Shown here one piece after another: positions 17,049 through 28,109 of a DNA stretch of 64,000 nt. The notes beneath the pieces were generated by a model. That model was not told the origin of the DNA, did not search any database, and was given only the letters and a program-made list of their open reading frames with translations. Each line of letters begins with the position of its first letter. Position 1 is the first letter of the stretch. This DNA is from Streptomyces hiroshimensis (GTDB lineage: Bacteria > Actinomycetota > Actinomycetes > Streptomycetales > Streptomycetaceae). Where the stretch lies: NCBI RefSeq assembly GCF_014650335.1, contig NZ_BMUT01000002.1:358725-422724 (forward strand), read 5' to 3'. The position numbers and the translations under genes were made by a program.

Positions 17049-18080
17049 ATGGGGAACAACATGTCGTTCATCGGCCGTGACATGGCTGTCGACCTCGGGA
17101 CCGCCAACACGCTGGTGTACGTCAGAGGCCGCGGAATCGTCCTCAACGAGCCATCCGTCGTCGCCATCAACACCAACACCGGCGGCATCCTCGCGGTGGG
17201 TGCCGAGGCGAAGAAGATGATCGGCCGCACCCCGGGCAACATCGTCGCGGTCCGGCCGCTGAAGGACGGCGTGATCGCCGACTTCGAGATCACCGAGCGC
17301 ATGCTCCGCTACTTCATCCTCAAGATCCACAAGCGGCGCTGGATGGCCCGGCCCCGCGTCGTGGTCTGTGTGCCCTCCGGCATCACCGGCGTCGAGCGGC
17401 GCGCCGTCATCGAGGCCTCCACCCAGGCCGGTGCCCGCCAGGTGCACATCATCGAAGAGCCCATGGCCGCCGCGATCGGCTCCGGCCTGCCCGTCCACGA
17501 GGCCACCGGCAACATGGTCGTCGACATCGGCGGCGGCACCACCGAGGTCGCGGTCATCTCCCTCGGCGGCATCGTCACGGCCCAGTCCATCCGCGTCGCG
17601 GGCGACGAGCTCGACAACGCGATCATCCAGCACATCAAGAAGGAGTACAGCCTCCTCCTCGGTGAGCGCACCGCCGAGCAGATCAAGATCACCATCGGCT
17701 CGGCCTACGACCTCGAACAGGACGAGCACACCGAGATCCGCGGCCGGGACCTCGTCAGCGGTCTGCCCAAGACCGTCGTGATCTCCGCCGGCGAGGTCCG
17801 CAAGGCCATCGAGGAGCCCGTCAACTCCATCGTCGACGCCGTCAAGACCACCCTCGACAAGTGCCCGCCCGAGCTCTCGGGTGACGTCATGGACCGCGGC
17901 ATCGTTCTCACAGGCGGCGGTGCCCTCCTGCGCGGCCTCGACGAGCGGCTGCGCCGGGAGACCGGCATGCCGATCCACATCGCCGAGGACCCGCTGGACT
18001 CCGTCGCCCTGGGCTCCGGCAAGTGCGTCGAGGAGTTCGAGGCCCTCCAGCAGGTCCTGGACGCCCAGCCGCGCCGCTGA
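17049..18080 (+). CDS. mreB: Rod-shape/spore-wall actin-like protein MreB
   Basis: 343 residues, an actin-fold ATPase. Phosphate-1 motif [14 protein letters not shown] is at 12-25, phosphate-2 region [16 protein letters not shown] near 155-170, and the adenosine motif [14 protein letters not shown] near 284-297. In Streptomyces MreB is needed for spore wall integrity rather than rod growth. Two starts are possible: ATG 17049, or ATG 17061 which has GGGGA 5 nt upstream. A 297-bp gap with a strong hairpin separates it from mreC. Confidence 0.96.
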   Translation: MGNNMSFIGRDMAVDLGTANTLVYVRGRGIVLNEPSVVAINTNTGGILAVGAEAKKMIGRTPGNIVAVRPLKDGVIADFEITERMLRYFILKIHKRRWMARPRVVVCVPSGITGVERRAVIEASTQAGARQVHIIEEPMAAAIGSGLPVHEATGNMVVDIGGGTTEVAVISLGGIVTAQSIRVAGDELDNAIIQHIKKEYSLLLGERTAEQIKITIGSAYDLEQDEHTEIRGRDLVSGLPKTVVISAGEVRKAIEEPVNSIVDAVKTTLDKCPPELSGDVMDRGIVLTGGGALLRGLDERLRRETGMPIHIAEDPLDSVALGSGKCVEEFEALQQVLDAQPRR

Positions 18081-18233
18081 CGCGCTCGCCCTCCGGGCGG
18101 GTGCGCCGCGACCGCGGCGGCAGGCGGCGCTCCGGCGCCGGGGGCGGCGCCCCGGAGCGCTGCTGCGGAACGTCGCCCGGGGGCGCCTCCCGGGGCGCCG
18201 CGCCCGGCGCGTTCCACCTGCCGGGGGACCGGT

Positions 18234-18257
18234 GCCACCCCCTTGGCAGGGGGTGGC
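18234..18257 (+). terminator. Strong hairpin in the mreB-mreC gap
   Basis: GCCACCCCCT and AGGGGGTGGC form a 10-bp stem with a TGGC tetraloop. It may terminate most mreB transcripts so that mreB is made in excess of mreCD. There is no T-run, and the 297-bp gap holds no ORF that looks coding. Confidence 0.5.
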
Positions 18258-18377
18258 GCCAAAGGCACCCCGCGTACCGCCGCTGCCGGGAAACAACCTG
18301 ATATACAGGCACAACGCTCCGGATGACCGGCCCGCCCCGCAGCCCGCCGGTCCTACGAGAAGGGCACGCCGCCGCAC

Positions 18378-19310
18378 GTGAGGGACACACGAGAGAGCCG
18401 GCTGCTGCTGGTGCTGCTGGTCGCCATCGCCTTCGCACTGATCACGGTCGACATCCGTGGTGGCGAGCGGTCCCCGCTCGACGGCGTCCGGCACGCGGCG
18501 GCCTCCGTCTTCGGCCCCGTCGAGAAGGGCGTCGCCTCCGCGGTCGACCCCGTCGGCAACGCCGTGGCGGCCGTGCGTGACTCCGACGAGCGGCACAACC
18601 GCATCAGCGCCCTGGAGCGCGAGAACACCGGTCTCAAACAGCGCCTCGGCAGCGACGACCGCAACCGCGGCCGGGCCGCCGAGCTCGACGCCATGCTCAA
18701 GACCGCCGGCCGCGGCCAGTACGGCATCAAGGGCGCCCAGGTCATCGCCATAGGCGCGGCCCAGGGCTTCTCCTGGACCGTCACCATCGACGCCGGCAGC
18801 CGCGACGGCATCAAGCGCGACATGACCGTCCTCAACGGCGACGGCCTCGTCGGCCGCGTCACCACCGTCGCCCGCGACACCGCGACCGTCCTGCTCGCCA
18901 ACGACCCCAAGTTCACCGTCGGCACCCGCATGGAGAAGAGCGGCGAGCTCGGCTTCGCCAACGGCCAGGGCGCCGGCGTCCTGCGGGTCGAACTGCTCAA
19001 CGGCAAGGCGGCCGTCCGCCCCGGCGACCGCCTCGTCACCTTCGGCTCCAGCAGGGACAAGCCGTTCGTCCCCGGCGTCCCCGTCGGCGAGGTCACCCGC
19101 GTCGAACCCGCCGGCGGCAGCCTGACCCGCACCCTCCAGGTCCGTCCCTTCGTCGGCTACAGCAAGCTCGACATCGTCGGCGTCGTCGTCGAACCCCCGC
19201 GGACGGACCCCCGCGACACCGTGCTTCCGCCCAAGCCGGAAGCGCCCAAGCCCACGCCCACCGTGACCGTCACGGTCACGCCCTCCGCGAGCGCCAAACC
19301 CGAGGACTGA
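18378..19310 (+). CDS. mreC: Rod-shape-determining protein MreC
   Basis: 310 residues. A single N-terminal membrane anchor (about 8-24) is followed by a coiled coil (RISALERENTGLKQRL) and two beta-barrel domains of the MreC fold (QGFSWTVTIDAGSRDGI...GLVGRVTTV). The C-terminus is Pro/Thr-rich (PKPTPTVTVTVTPSAS). It is the periplasmic scaffold linking MreB/D to PBP2. GTG start at 18378 has no convincing ribosome site close by. The gene ends 2 nt before mreD. Confidence 0.94.
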   Translation: MRDTRESRLLLVLLVAIAFALITVDIRGGERSPLDGVRHAAASVFGPVEKGVASAVDPVGNAVAAVRDSDERHNRISALERENTGLKQRLGSDDRNRGRAAELDAMLKTAGRGQYGIKGAQVIAIGAAQGFSWTVTIDAGSRDGIKRDMTVLNGDGLVGRVTTVARDTATVLLANDPKFTVGTRMEKSGELGFANGQGAGVLRVELLNGKAAVRPGDRLVTFGSSRDKPFVPGVPVGEVTRVEPAGGSLTRTLQVRPFVGYSKLDIVGVVVEPPRTDPRDTVLPPKPEAPKPTPTVTVTVTPSASAKPED

Positions 19311-19312
19311 CG

Positions 19313-19930
19313 ATGCGCCTCAACCGGATCCTGCTCTCGACCGCGCTCGTGGTGGTCGCCCTCGTCGTGCAGGTGACCGTCCTGGCACGGCTCCACCTGC
19401 CGGGAGCCGTGCCAGACCCCCTGCTCCTCGTCGTCGTCGGGCTCGCCCTCGTCCACGGCCACACCAACGGCGCCGTCATCGGCTTCTGCGCCGGCCTGCT
19501 GGCCGACATCGCCCCGCCCGCCGACCACGCCACCGGGCGCTACGCCCTGGTCCTGTGCGTCATCGGCTATCTCGTCGGTCTCGCCCGGCCCGAGACGGGC
19601 AAGCTGCGCTCGGCCACCGTGCCCATGCTCGTCGTCGTCGCCGCGGCCGTCGGCTCCACGCTGCTCTACGCGGGCGTCGGCTCCCTCGTCGGCGACACCG
19701 CCGCCCGCAACGTCGGCCTCACCAGCCTCGTCTTCACCGCGGCCCTCTACGACCTGCTGCTGGCGCCTTTCGTCGTGCCGCTCGTCATGGCCATGGCCAG
19801 GCGCGTCCAGCCCGACCCGCTGTCCGCCGACGGCCCCAGCACGATGGGCGGCAGCCGCACCGGACGCGTAGGCGGCCAGCGCACCGGGCTGCGCCGGCCG
19901 GGACGGATGAAGGGGGTGAAGCGGCTGTGA
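19313..19930 (+). CDS. mreD: Rod-shape-determining protein MreD
   Basis: 205 residues with five hydrophobic helices up to about residue 160 and a basic cytoplasmic tail (GGSRTGRVGGQRTGLRRPGRMK). It is the polytopic partner of MreC in the elongation/spore-wall complex. Start 2 nt after mreC; its stop overlaps the next start (GTGA), so the operon is tightly coupled. Confidence 0.92.
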   Translation: MRLNRILLSTALVVVALVVQVTVLARLHLPGAVPDPLLLVVVGLALVHGHTNGAVIGFCAGLLADIAPPADHATGRYALVLCVIGYLVGLARPETGKLRSATVPMLVVVAAAVGSTLLYAGVGSLVGDTAARNVGLTSLVFTAALYDLLLAPFVVPLVMAMARRVQPDPLSADGPSTMGGSRTGRVGGQRTGLRRPGRMKGVKRL

Positions 19931-22065
19931 GCAACCTGCCTGACGGTGGACGGACCTCACGTGTCACCATCCGCCTCGTCGTCATCCAGATCCTCGTCTT
20001 CTCCCTCCTGCTCACCCTCGCCGGCAGGCTCTGGTACCTCCAGATCCGCAACGGCGACGAGTACACCGCCGAAGCCGCCGACAACCACATCCAGCAGGTC
20101 GTCGCCCCCGCCACCCGCGGCTCGATACTGGACGCCCGCGGCGTCCCCCTCGCCGACAACGAGACCCGCCTCGTCGTCTCCGCGAGCCGCACCGACCTGA
20201 TGAAGATGAAGGACAAGGGCCGCACCGTCCTCACCCGCCTCGCGGGCGTGCTGAACATGAAGCCCGAGGACGTCACCGCCAAGGTCCGGCTGTGCGACGC
20301 CAAGACCCCCAAGCCCTGCTGGGCCGGATCGCCCTACCAGCCCATCCCCATCACCGACGAGGCCACCACCCAGCAGGCCCTGCAGATCCGCGAGCGCGCC
20401 GAGGACTTCCCCGGCATCACCGCCGAGCCCACCGCCGTCCGCCGCTACGCCGGCCCCGGCGGCTCCAACACCGCCCAGGTCCTCGGCTACCTCTCGCCCG
20501 TCACCGACGACGAGATCATCAAGGCCAAGGCCGGCCGCTCCCCGCTGCTCCGCTCCGACCAGGTCGGCCGTTCCGGCCTGGAGCGGCAGTACGACTCGCA
20601 GCTGCGCGGCAAGGCCGGCGTCACCCGCTACGAGGTCGACAACCTCGGCCGCGTCATCGGCAAGGCCAAGAGCGACAAGGCCGTCCCCGGCGCCAACGTC
20701 GTCACCAGCATCGACGCCCGCGTGCAGGCCATAGCGGAACGGGAGCTGGACCAGGCGATGAAGGACGCCCGCAAGGAGGTCGACCGCAACACCGGCACCA
20801 ACTACAAGGCCGACGCGGGCGCCGTCGTCGTCATGGAGGCGAAGACCGGCCGCGTCGTGGCCATGGCCTCCAACCCCACCTACGACCCCAACGCCTGGGT
20901 CGGCGGCATCTCCGCCAGGGACTACCAGAACCTCACCGGCAAGGACTCCGGCTTCCCGCTGCTCAACCGGGCGATCCAGGGCCAGGCCGCCCCCGGCTCG
21001 ATCTTCAAGGTCGTCTCCGCCACCGCCGCCGTCAAGGCGGGCTACGCCTTCAACGACAACTACAACTGCTCCGCCTCGTACAGCATCGGCAACCAGGTCT
21101 TCAAGAACTTCGAGTCCAAGGGCTACGGCCCCATCAACCTCGGCCGGGCCCTGGAGGTCTCCTGCGACACCGTCTTCTACGACCTGGCCTACCGCCAGTG
21201 GCAGAAGGACGGCGGCAACAACCCCAAGCACCCGGGGGACTGGTTCTACAAGACCGCCCACGAGTTCGGCCTCGGCAAGGAGACCGGCATCGACCTCCCC
21301 AACGAGGTCACCGGCCGCATCCCCGACCGCGAGTGGAAGAAGAAGTACTGGGAGGCCAACAAGGACTCCTGGTGCAAGCAGGGCAAGACCGACAACAGCT
21401 ACGCCGGGCAGATCGCCAAGGAGAACTGCGAGTCCGGCATGCGCATGCGCGCCGGTGACTCCGTCAACTACTCCATCGGCCAGGGCGACACCCTTGTCAC
21501 CCCCCTCCAGATGGCCACCATCTACGCCGCCATCAGCAACGGCGGCACCCTCTGGAACCCCACCGTCGGCAAGGCCGTCATCAGCCCCGACGGCAGGACC
21601 GTCCAGGAGATCGCCCCGAAGTCGCACGGCAGGCTCCCGTTCGACGGCAGGACGCGCGACCAGATCGACGCCGCCCTCGCCGGCGTCGCCACCCAGGGGA
21701 CCGCCGCCTGGCGCTTCGAGGGATGGCCCCAGAAAGAGATCCCGATGCACGCCAAGACCGGCACCGCCGAGGTCTACGGCAAGCAGACGACCTCCTGGTT
21801 CGCGACCTACACCGGCGACTACGCCGTCATCATGACGATCTCCCAGGGTGGCACCGGCTCCGGCGCCTCCGGCCCCGCCGTGCGCAACATCTACAACGCC
21901 CTCTACGGCGTCGACGAGAAGGGCAAGATCGACGCCAAGAAGGCCCTCCTGCCGCACCCGCAGACCGGCCTGCCGAAGATCGAGAAGGACGGCACCATCG
22001 AGGCCCAGCCCATCGAGCCGCCCCCGCCCAGCCCCTCGGCCCGGAAGGAGGAGAAGGACACGTGA
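19927..22065 (+). CDS. mrdA: Class B penicillin-binding protein 2
   Basis: 712 residues. It is the D,D-transpeptidase of the MreB-associated wall machine, with a membrane anchor at about 13-35 and an N-terminal dimerisation/pedestal domain. The transpeptidase active site is Ser358 in APGSIFK (SxxK), Ser412 in VSCDT, and KTG at about 610-612. The GTG start overlaps the mreD stop as GTGA. The C-terminal tail is rich in Pro, Lys and Glu. It would work with RodA encoded next. Confidence 0.95.
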   Translation: MSNLPDGGRTSRVTIRLVVIQILVFSLLLTLAGRLWYLQIRNGDEYTAEAADNHIQQVVAPATRGSILDARGVPLADNETRLVVSASRTDLMKMKDKGRTVLTRLAGVLNMKPEDVTAKVRLCDAKTPKPCWAGSPYQPIPITDEATTQQALQIRERAEDFPGITAEPTAVRRYAGPGGSNTAQVLGYLSPVTDDEIIKAKAGRSPLLRSDQVGRSGLERQYDSQLRGKAGVTRYEVDNLGRVIGKAKSDKAVPGANVVTSIDARVQAIAERELDQAMKDARKEVDRNTGTNYKADAGAVVVMEAKTGRVVAMASNPTYDPNAWVGGISARDYQNLTGKDSGFPLLNRAIQGQAAPGSIFKVVSATAAVKAGYAFNDNYNCSASYSIGNQVFKNFESKGYGPINLGRALEVSCDTVFYDLAYRQWQKDGGNNPKHPGDWFYKTAHEFGLGKETGIDLPNEVTGRIPDREWKKKYWEANKDSWCKQGKTDNSYAGQIAKENCESGMRMRAGDSVNYSIGQGDTLVTPLQMATIYAAISNGGTLWNPTVGKAVISPDGRTVQEIAPKSHGRLPFDGRTRDQIDAALAGVATQGTAAWRFEGWPQKEIPMHAKTGTAEVYGKQTTSWFATYTGDYAVIMTISQGGTGSGASGPAVRNIYNALYGVDEKGKIDAKKALLPHPQTGLPKIEKDGTIEAQPIEPPPPSPSARKEEKDT

Positions 22066-23261
22066 CCGCCACCGACGGCTACCGCGCCCGCCGCTACAGC
22101 CCCGAGCGCTCCGCCTGGGGCCGCCTCACCGCCCGCGACTCCGTCCTCCGCCGCCTCGACTGGGTGATGGTCTGGGCCGCCCTCGCCCTCTCCGGCATCG
22201 GCACCCTCCTCGTCTACTCGGCCACCCGCAACCGCACCGAGCTCAACCAGGGCGACCCGTACTACTTCCTGCTCCGCAACATCCTCAACACCGGCATCGG
22301 CCTGGGCCTGGCCGTCGGCGCCGTCTGGGTCGGCCACCGCGCCCTGCGTGGCGCCGTGCCCATCCTCTACGTCATCTCCGTCGTGCTCACCGTCGCCGTC
22401 CTCACCCCGCTCGGCGCCACCATCAACGGCGCCCGGTCCTGGATCCAGCTCGGCGGCGGCTTCTCCCTCCAGCCCTCCGAATTCACCAAGATCACCATCG
22501 CGCTGGGCATGGCGATGCTGCTCGCCGCCAAGGTCGACGCCGGGGAGCGGCTCCACCCCGACCACCGCACCGTCGTCGAGGCCCTCGGCCTCGCCGCGCT
22601 GCCCATCGTCGTCATCCTGCTGATGCCCGACCTCGGCTCCGTGATGGTGCTCGTCGTCATCGTCCTCGCCGTGCTGCTGGCCTCCGGCGCCTCCAACCGC
22701 TGGGTCGCCGGGCTGCTCGGCACCGGCGTCCTCGGCTGTGTCCTCATCTGGCAGCTCGGCGTCCTCGACGAGTACCAGATCAACCGCTTCGCCGCCTTCG
22801 CCAACCCCGCGCTCGACCCCTCCGGCGTCGGCTACAACACCAACCAGGCCCGTATCGCCATCGGCTCCGGCGGCCTCCTCGGCTCCGGCCTCTTCCACGG
22901 CTCCCAGACCACCGGGCAGTTCGTCCCCGAGCAGCAGACCGACTTCATCTTCACCGTCGCGGGCGAGGAACTCGGCTTCGTCGGCGCCGGGGCGATCATC
23001 TTCCTCGTCGGCGTCGTCATCTGGCGCGCGTGCCGGATCGCCCGCGAGACGACCGAGCTCTACGGGACGATCGTGGCAGCCGGGATCATCGCCTGGTTCG
23101 CCTTCCAGTCCTTCGAGAACATCGGGATGACCCTGGGGATCATGCCGGTGACGGGCCTGCCGCTGCCGTTCGTGTCGTACGGGGGATCGTCGATGTTCGC
23201 GGCGTGGATCGCGATCGGGCTCTTGCAGTCGATCAAGGTGCAGCGCCCGGTGTCGGCGTAG
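22062..23261 (+). CDS. rodA: SEDS glycosyltransferase RodA
   Basis: 399 residues with about ten transmembrane helices. It polymerises lipid II as partner of PBP2. SEDS signatures are INGARSWIQLGGGFSLQPSEF, FVPEQQTDFIFTVAGEELGF and GLPLPFVSYGGSSM. GTG start at 22062 overlaps the mrdA stop (GTGA) and is preceded by AAGGAGGAG. In S. coelicolor the equivalent gene is called sfr and belongs to the spore-wall synthesising complex. Confidence 0.95.
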   Translation: MTATDGYRARRYSPERSAWGRLTARDSVLRRLDWVMVWAALALSGIGTLLVYSATRNRTELNQGDPYYFLLRNILNTGIGLGLAVGAVWVGHRALRGAVPILYVISVVLTVAVLTPLGATINGARSWIQLGGGFSLQPSEFTKITIALGMAMLLAAKVDAGERLHPDHRTVVEALGLAALPIVVILLMPDLGSVMVLVVIVLAVLLASGASNRWVAGLLGTGVLGCVLIWQLGVLDEYQINRFAAFANPALDPSGVGYNTNQARIAIGSGGLLGSGLFHGSQTTGQFVPEQQTDFIFTVAGEELGFVGAGAIIFLVGVVIWRACRIARETTELYGTIVAAGIIAWFAFQSFENIGMTLGIMPVTGLPLPFVSYGGSSMFAAWIAIGLLQSIKVQRPVSA

Positions 23262-23273
23262 CCGGAGAAAATC

Positions 23274-23318
23274 AGCCCGTCCGGCGTTTGAGGACCGGGG
23301 TCCGGGGCGGAGCCCCGG
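23274..23318 (+). repeat. Dispersed Streptomyces intergenic repeat with hairpin (copy 2, forward)
   Basis: The AGCCCGTCCGGCGTTTGAGGA core (23274-23294; compare the reverse copy at 11077-11096) is followed by the CCGGGGC/GCCCCGG hairpin at 23302-23318. It probably terminates the mre-rodA operon. Confidence 0.7.
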
Positions 23319-23367
23319 GTACGGCGGCGCGGCTGACAAAGGGCTGCCCCGTGGGGCACATGCGCAC

Positions 23368-23383
23368 TAGATTCGGCACTATG
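23368..23383 (+). promoter_or_regulatory. Leaderless promoter (-10 TAGATT) of the CYTH-CHAD gene
   Basis: TAGATT at 23368-23373, then 7 nt, then the ATG at 23381. No ribosome-binding site. Confidence 0.6.
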
Positions 23384-24919
23384 GCGGACACTCTGCGCGA
23401 GATCGAGCGGAAGTACGAAGCCGGGAACCACGCCGGAGGCGCGTCGCTGCCCGACCTGAGCCGTGTCGCGGGCGTCGCGAGCGTCACCGACGAAGGCACG
23501 CACAAACTCGACGCCGTCTACTACGACACCGCGGACCGGCGCCTCGCCGCCGCCGGCATCACCCTGCGCCGCCGCACCGGCGGTTCCGACGAGGGCTGGC
23601 ACCTCAAGCTGCCCGTCGCCCCCAATGTGCGGGACGAGATCCGGGCGCCCCTCTCACCGGACGTGCCGCGTGCCCTCGCCGCCCTCGTCCGGGCCCGCGT
23701 CCGGCAGGCCGCGCTCGTCCCCCTCGTCCGCATCCGCTCCCGCCGCGAGGTCAGCCGCCTCCTCGACGCCCGGGGCACGCTCCTCGCCGAGGCCAGCGCC
23801 GACAAGGTCAGAGCCGACCGCCTCGGCGACGGCGGCCGCAGCGCCCGCTGGACCGAGTTCGAGGTGGAGCTCGGCAGCGGCACCGATCCCGCCTTCCTCG
23901 ACACCGTCGAGGAGTGCCTCCTGGAGGAGGGCCTGAGCCCCTCCGACGCGCCGTCGAAGCTGGCGAGGGCGCTGCAGGAAACGGGGGACGGGAAGAAGGC
24001 GGAGAAGCCGGGGAAGAAGGGCCACCGGGGCCCCGCCACCGCCGGGGACCACGTCCTCGCCTACGTACGGCAGCAGGCCGACGCCCTGCTCGTGTACGAC
24101 ACCGCCGTCCGCCGCGACGCCGAGGACTCCGTCCACCAGATGCGCGTCGCCACGCGCCGCCTGCGCAGCGCCTTCCGCACGTACCGCGACGTCCTGGACC
24201 GTAAGGTCACCGACCCGCTCGGCGTGGAGCTGAAGTGGCTCGCCGAGGAGCTCGGCGCCGACCGGGACCGCGAGGTCATCGCCGCCCGCCTGCAGGAAGA
24301 CCTCGCCGCACTGCCGGACGCGCTCGTCCTCGGGCCCGTCCGTGCCCGGCTGCGGATCTACGCGGCCGGCCGCGTCAGGGGCTCCCGCAAGCGCGTCCTC
24401 GCCCTCCTCGACGGCGAGCGCTACCTCGCCCTCCTGGACGCGCTCGACGCCCTCCTCGCCGACCCGCCCCTGCGCAAGGCCGCCGCGCTCCCCGCGCCGG
24501 AGGTCCTGGCCGGGGCCGTCCTGCACGACTACGAGCGGCTGGCCGGCCGCGTCGAGCACGCCCTCGCCACGGGCCGCGGCCCCCGGCGCGACACCGCCCT
24601 CCACGACGCCCGCAAGGCGGCCAAGCGCGCCCGCTACGCCGCCGAGGCCGCCGTGCCCGCGCTCGGCAAGCCGGCCAAGCGCTTCACGTCCCGCATGAAG
24701 AAGGTCCAGACGCTCCTCGGCGACCACCAGGACAGCGTCATGACCCGCACGGCCCTGCGCACCCTCGCGGCGGAGGCCCACGCGGCGGGGGAGAGCACGT
24801 TCACCCTGGGACTGCTGTACGGCCGGGAGGAGCGGCGGGCCGCGTGGGACGAGACGGAGCTGCCGCTGGTGTGGCGCAAGGCGTCCCGGAAGCGGTACCG
24901 GGCGAAGCTGCGGGCGTGA
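23381..24919 (+). CDS. CYTH-CHAD domain protein
   Basis: 512 residues. The N-terminal CYTH domain (about 5-200) starts with the ExExK motif EIERK and contains YYDTADRRLAAAGITLRRR. CYTH domains bind triphosphates and metal. The C-terminal CHAD domain (about 225-505) is helical with conserved histidines (VHQMRVATRRLRSAFRTY, LHDARKAAKRARYAAEA, LLGDHQDSV). CHAD domains bind polyphosphate. The fusion suggests polyphosphate or nucleotide-triphosphate handling. Start fixed at the ATG 7 nt after a -10 box. Confidence 0.92.
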   Translation: MADTLREIERKYEAGNHAGGASLPDLSRVAGVASVTDEGTHKLDAVYYDTADRRLAAAGITLRRRTGGSDEGWHLKLPVAPNVRDEIRAPLSPDVPRALAALVRARVRQAALVPLVRIRSRREVSRLLDARGTLLAEASADKVRADRLGDGGRSARWTEFEVELGSGTDPAFLDTVEECLLEEGLSPSDAPSKLARALQETGDGKKAEKPGKKGHRGPATAGDHVLAYVRQQADALLVYDTAVRRDAEDSVHQMRVATRRLRSAFRTYRDVLDRKVTDPLGVELKWLAEELGADRDREVIAARLQEDLAALPDALVLGPVRARLRIYAAGRVRGSRKRVLALLDGERYLALLDALDALLADPPLRKAAALPAPEVLAGAVLHDYERLAGRVEHALATGRGPRRDTALHDARKAAKRARYAAEAAVPALGKPAKRFTSRMKKVQTLLGDHQDSVMTRTALRTLAAEAHAAGESTFTLGLLYGREERRAAWDETELPLVWRKASRKRYRAKLRA

Positions 24920-24968
24920 CCTTAAGCCCGGCTGCTCCCCGCAGATGCAGGGCTGGTCAAGATCGCGT

Positions 24969-25014
24969 GCAAGGGGCGATTCCCGGCACGTTACGCTTGA
25001 GAGTCGCCCCTTGC
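24969..25014. promoter_or_regulatory. Inverted repeat flanking a -10 box
   Basis: GCAAGGGGCGA (24969-24979) and TCGCCCCTTGC (25004-25014) are exact complements. The -10-like TACGCT (24992-24997) lies between them. This is a candidate operator controlling the radical-SAM gene downstream. Confidence 0.5.
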
Positions 25015-25036
25015 CAGCTCACGAAGGTCCCCCCAG

Positions 25037-26962
<1,926 letters not shown>

Positions 26963-26978
26963 GAACGCTTGTTCGAGT

Positions 26979-27007
26979 GGGGGTCCTGCCGGGTTGGCAG
27001 GGCCCCC
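26979..27007 (+). terminator. Hairpin between the two radical-SAM-related genes
   Basis: GGGGGTCCTGCC and GGCAGGGCCCCC form a 12-bp stem with one T-G wobble and a GGGTT loop. A TACTCT -10 candidate follows at 27016-27021, so the next gene can have its own promoter. Confidence 0.6.
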
Positions 27008-27060
27008 GCGGCACGTACTCTAGGTAGCAGTACGACCGCTCTCACGAAGGAATCAGACCA

Positions 27061-27888
27061 CTGGGCAAGCGACAGCCCGAAGGCCCCCCGCCCGCTCCCG
27101 CGGTGCAGCGCATTCGCTTGCGCTACACCAAGCGCGGCCGCCTCCGGTTCACCAGCCACCGTGACTTCCAGCGCGCCTTCGAGCGCGCCCTGCGGCGCGC
27201 CGAGGTGCCCATGGCGTACTCGGCGGGCTTCACCCCGCACCCCAAGGTGTCGTACGCCAATGCCGCACCCACCGGCACGGGCAGTGAGGCCGAGTACCTG
27301 GAGATCCAGCTCGCCGAGGTCCGCGACGTGGAGCAGCTGCGCAAGCTGCTCGACGAGTCGCTGCCGGACGGGCTGGACATCACGGACGCCGTGGAGGCCC
27401 GTACGTCCTCCTTCGCCGACCGGCTGGAGGCCTCCGTCTGGGAGCTGCGGCTGGACGGCGTGGAGGCCGCGGACGCCGAGCGCGCCGTGGCGGCGTTCAC
27501 GGCCGCCGAGCAGGTGGACGTCCAGCGCCGCACCAAAAACGGGGTGCGGACCTTCGACGCCCGTGGCGCCGTGGTCCGGCTCGAAGCGCGGGACGCCGCG
27601 GCCGATAGGCCCGGCGACGGTCCCTGTGCGATACTGCGGCTGGTTGTTCGGCATGCCACACCCGCCGTTCGACCCGACGACGTCCTGTCCGGTCTCCGCG
27701 CTACGGCCGACCTGGCGCCGCCGGTCCCCGCTGCGGTGACCAGGCTGGCGCAGGGGCTGCTCGATGAGGAGTCCGGCACGGTGACCGACCCGCTCGCGCC
27801 CGACCGCGAAGCCGCCCCGGCCTTCCCCACCACGGCCGCCGGGCCGAGCCCCGCAGGCGATGTGCAGGTGCCGGAAGGTTCCGCGTAA
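27061..27888 (+). CDS. TIGR03936-family radical-SAM-associated protein (probable CTG start)
   Basis: 275 residues if started at CTG 27061, 261 from GTG 27103. The conserved N-terminus is VQRIRLRYTKRGRLRFTSHRDFQRAFERALRR followed by GFTPHPKVSYANA (the DUF2344 core). Between the in-frame TAG at 27025 and GTG 27103 there is no ATG, GTG or TTG. CTG 27061 has GAAGGA about 9 nt upstream, while GTG 27103 has no ribosome site. The intervening codons are GC-rich at position 3 and encode GKRQPEGPPPAPA. It is the functional partner of the preceding radical SAM protein; the reaction is unknown. Confidence 0.85.
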   Translation: MGKRQPEGPPPAPAVQRIRLRYTKRGRLRFTSHRDFQRAFERALRRAEVPMAYSAGFTPHPKVSYANAAPTGTGSEAEYLEIQLAEVRDVEQLRKLLDESLPDGLDITDAVEARTSSFADRLEASVWELRLDGVEAADAERAVAAFTAAEQVDVQRRTKNGVRTFDARGAVVRLEARDAAADRPGDGPCAILRLVVRHATPAVRPDDVLSGLRATADLAPPVPAAVTRLAQGLLDEESGTVTDPLAPDREAAPAFPTTAAGPSPAGDVQVPEGSA

Positions 27889-28109
27889 GGACGGCCGTCG
27901 AAGCGCCGCCGGACACCAGGGAGCCACCCGGTGCGGCAGGCGCACTGACCAGGAGACTTTCGCCGGTGCCGATGAGCATCGGACCCGGCGAGCGAGACGA
28001 CAGCTCCCGTGCGGCGACCGCGCCCCGGACGGCGGTACCGCGCACATCACGCGGGCCGGCGGGCCGGAACCGGCGCGGCGCCCGGGAGCGTGACGGGAGA
28101 ACCGCCCGC

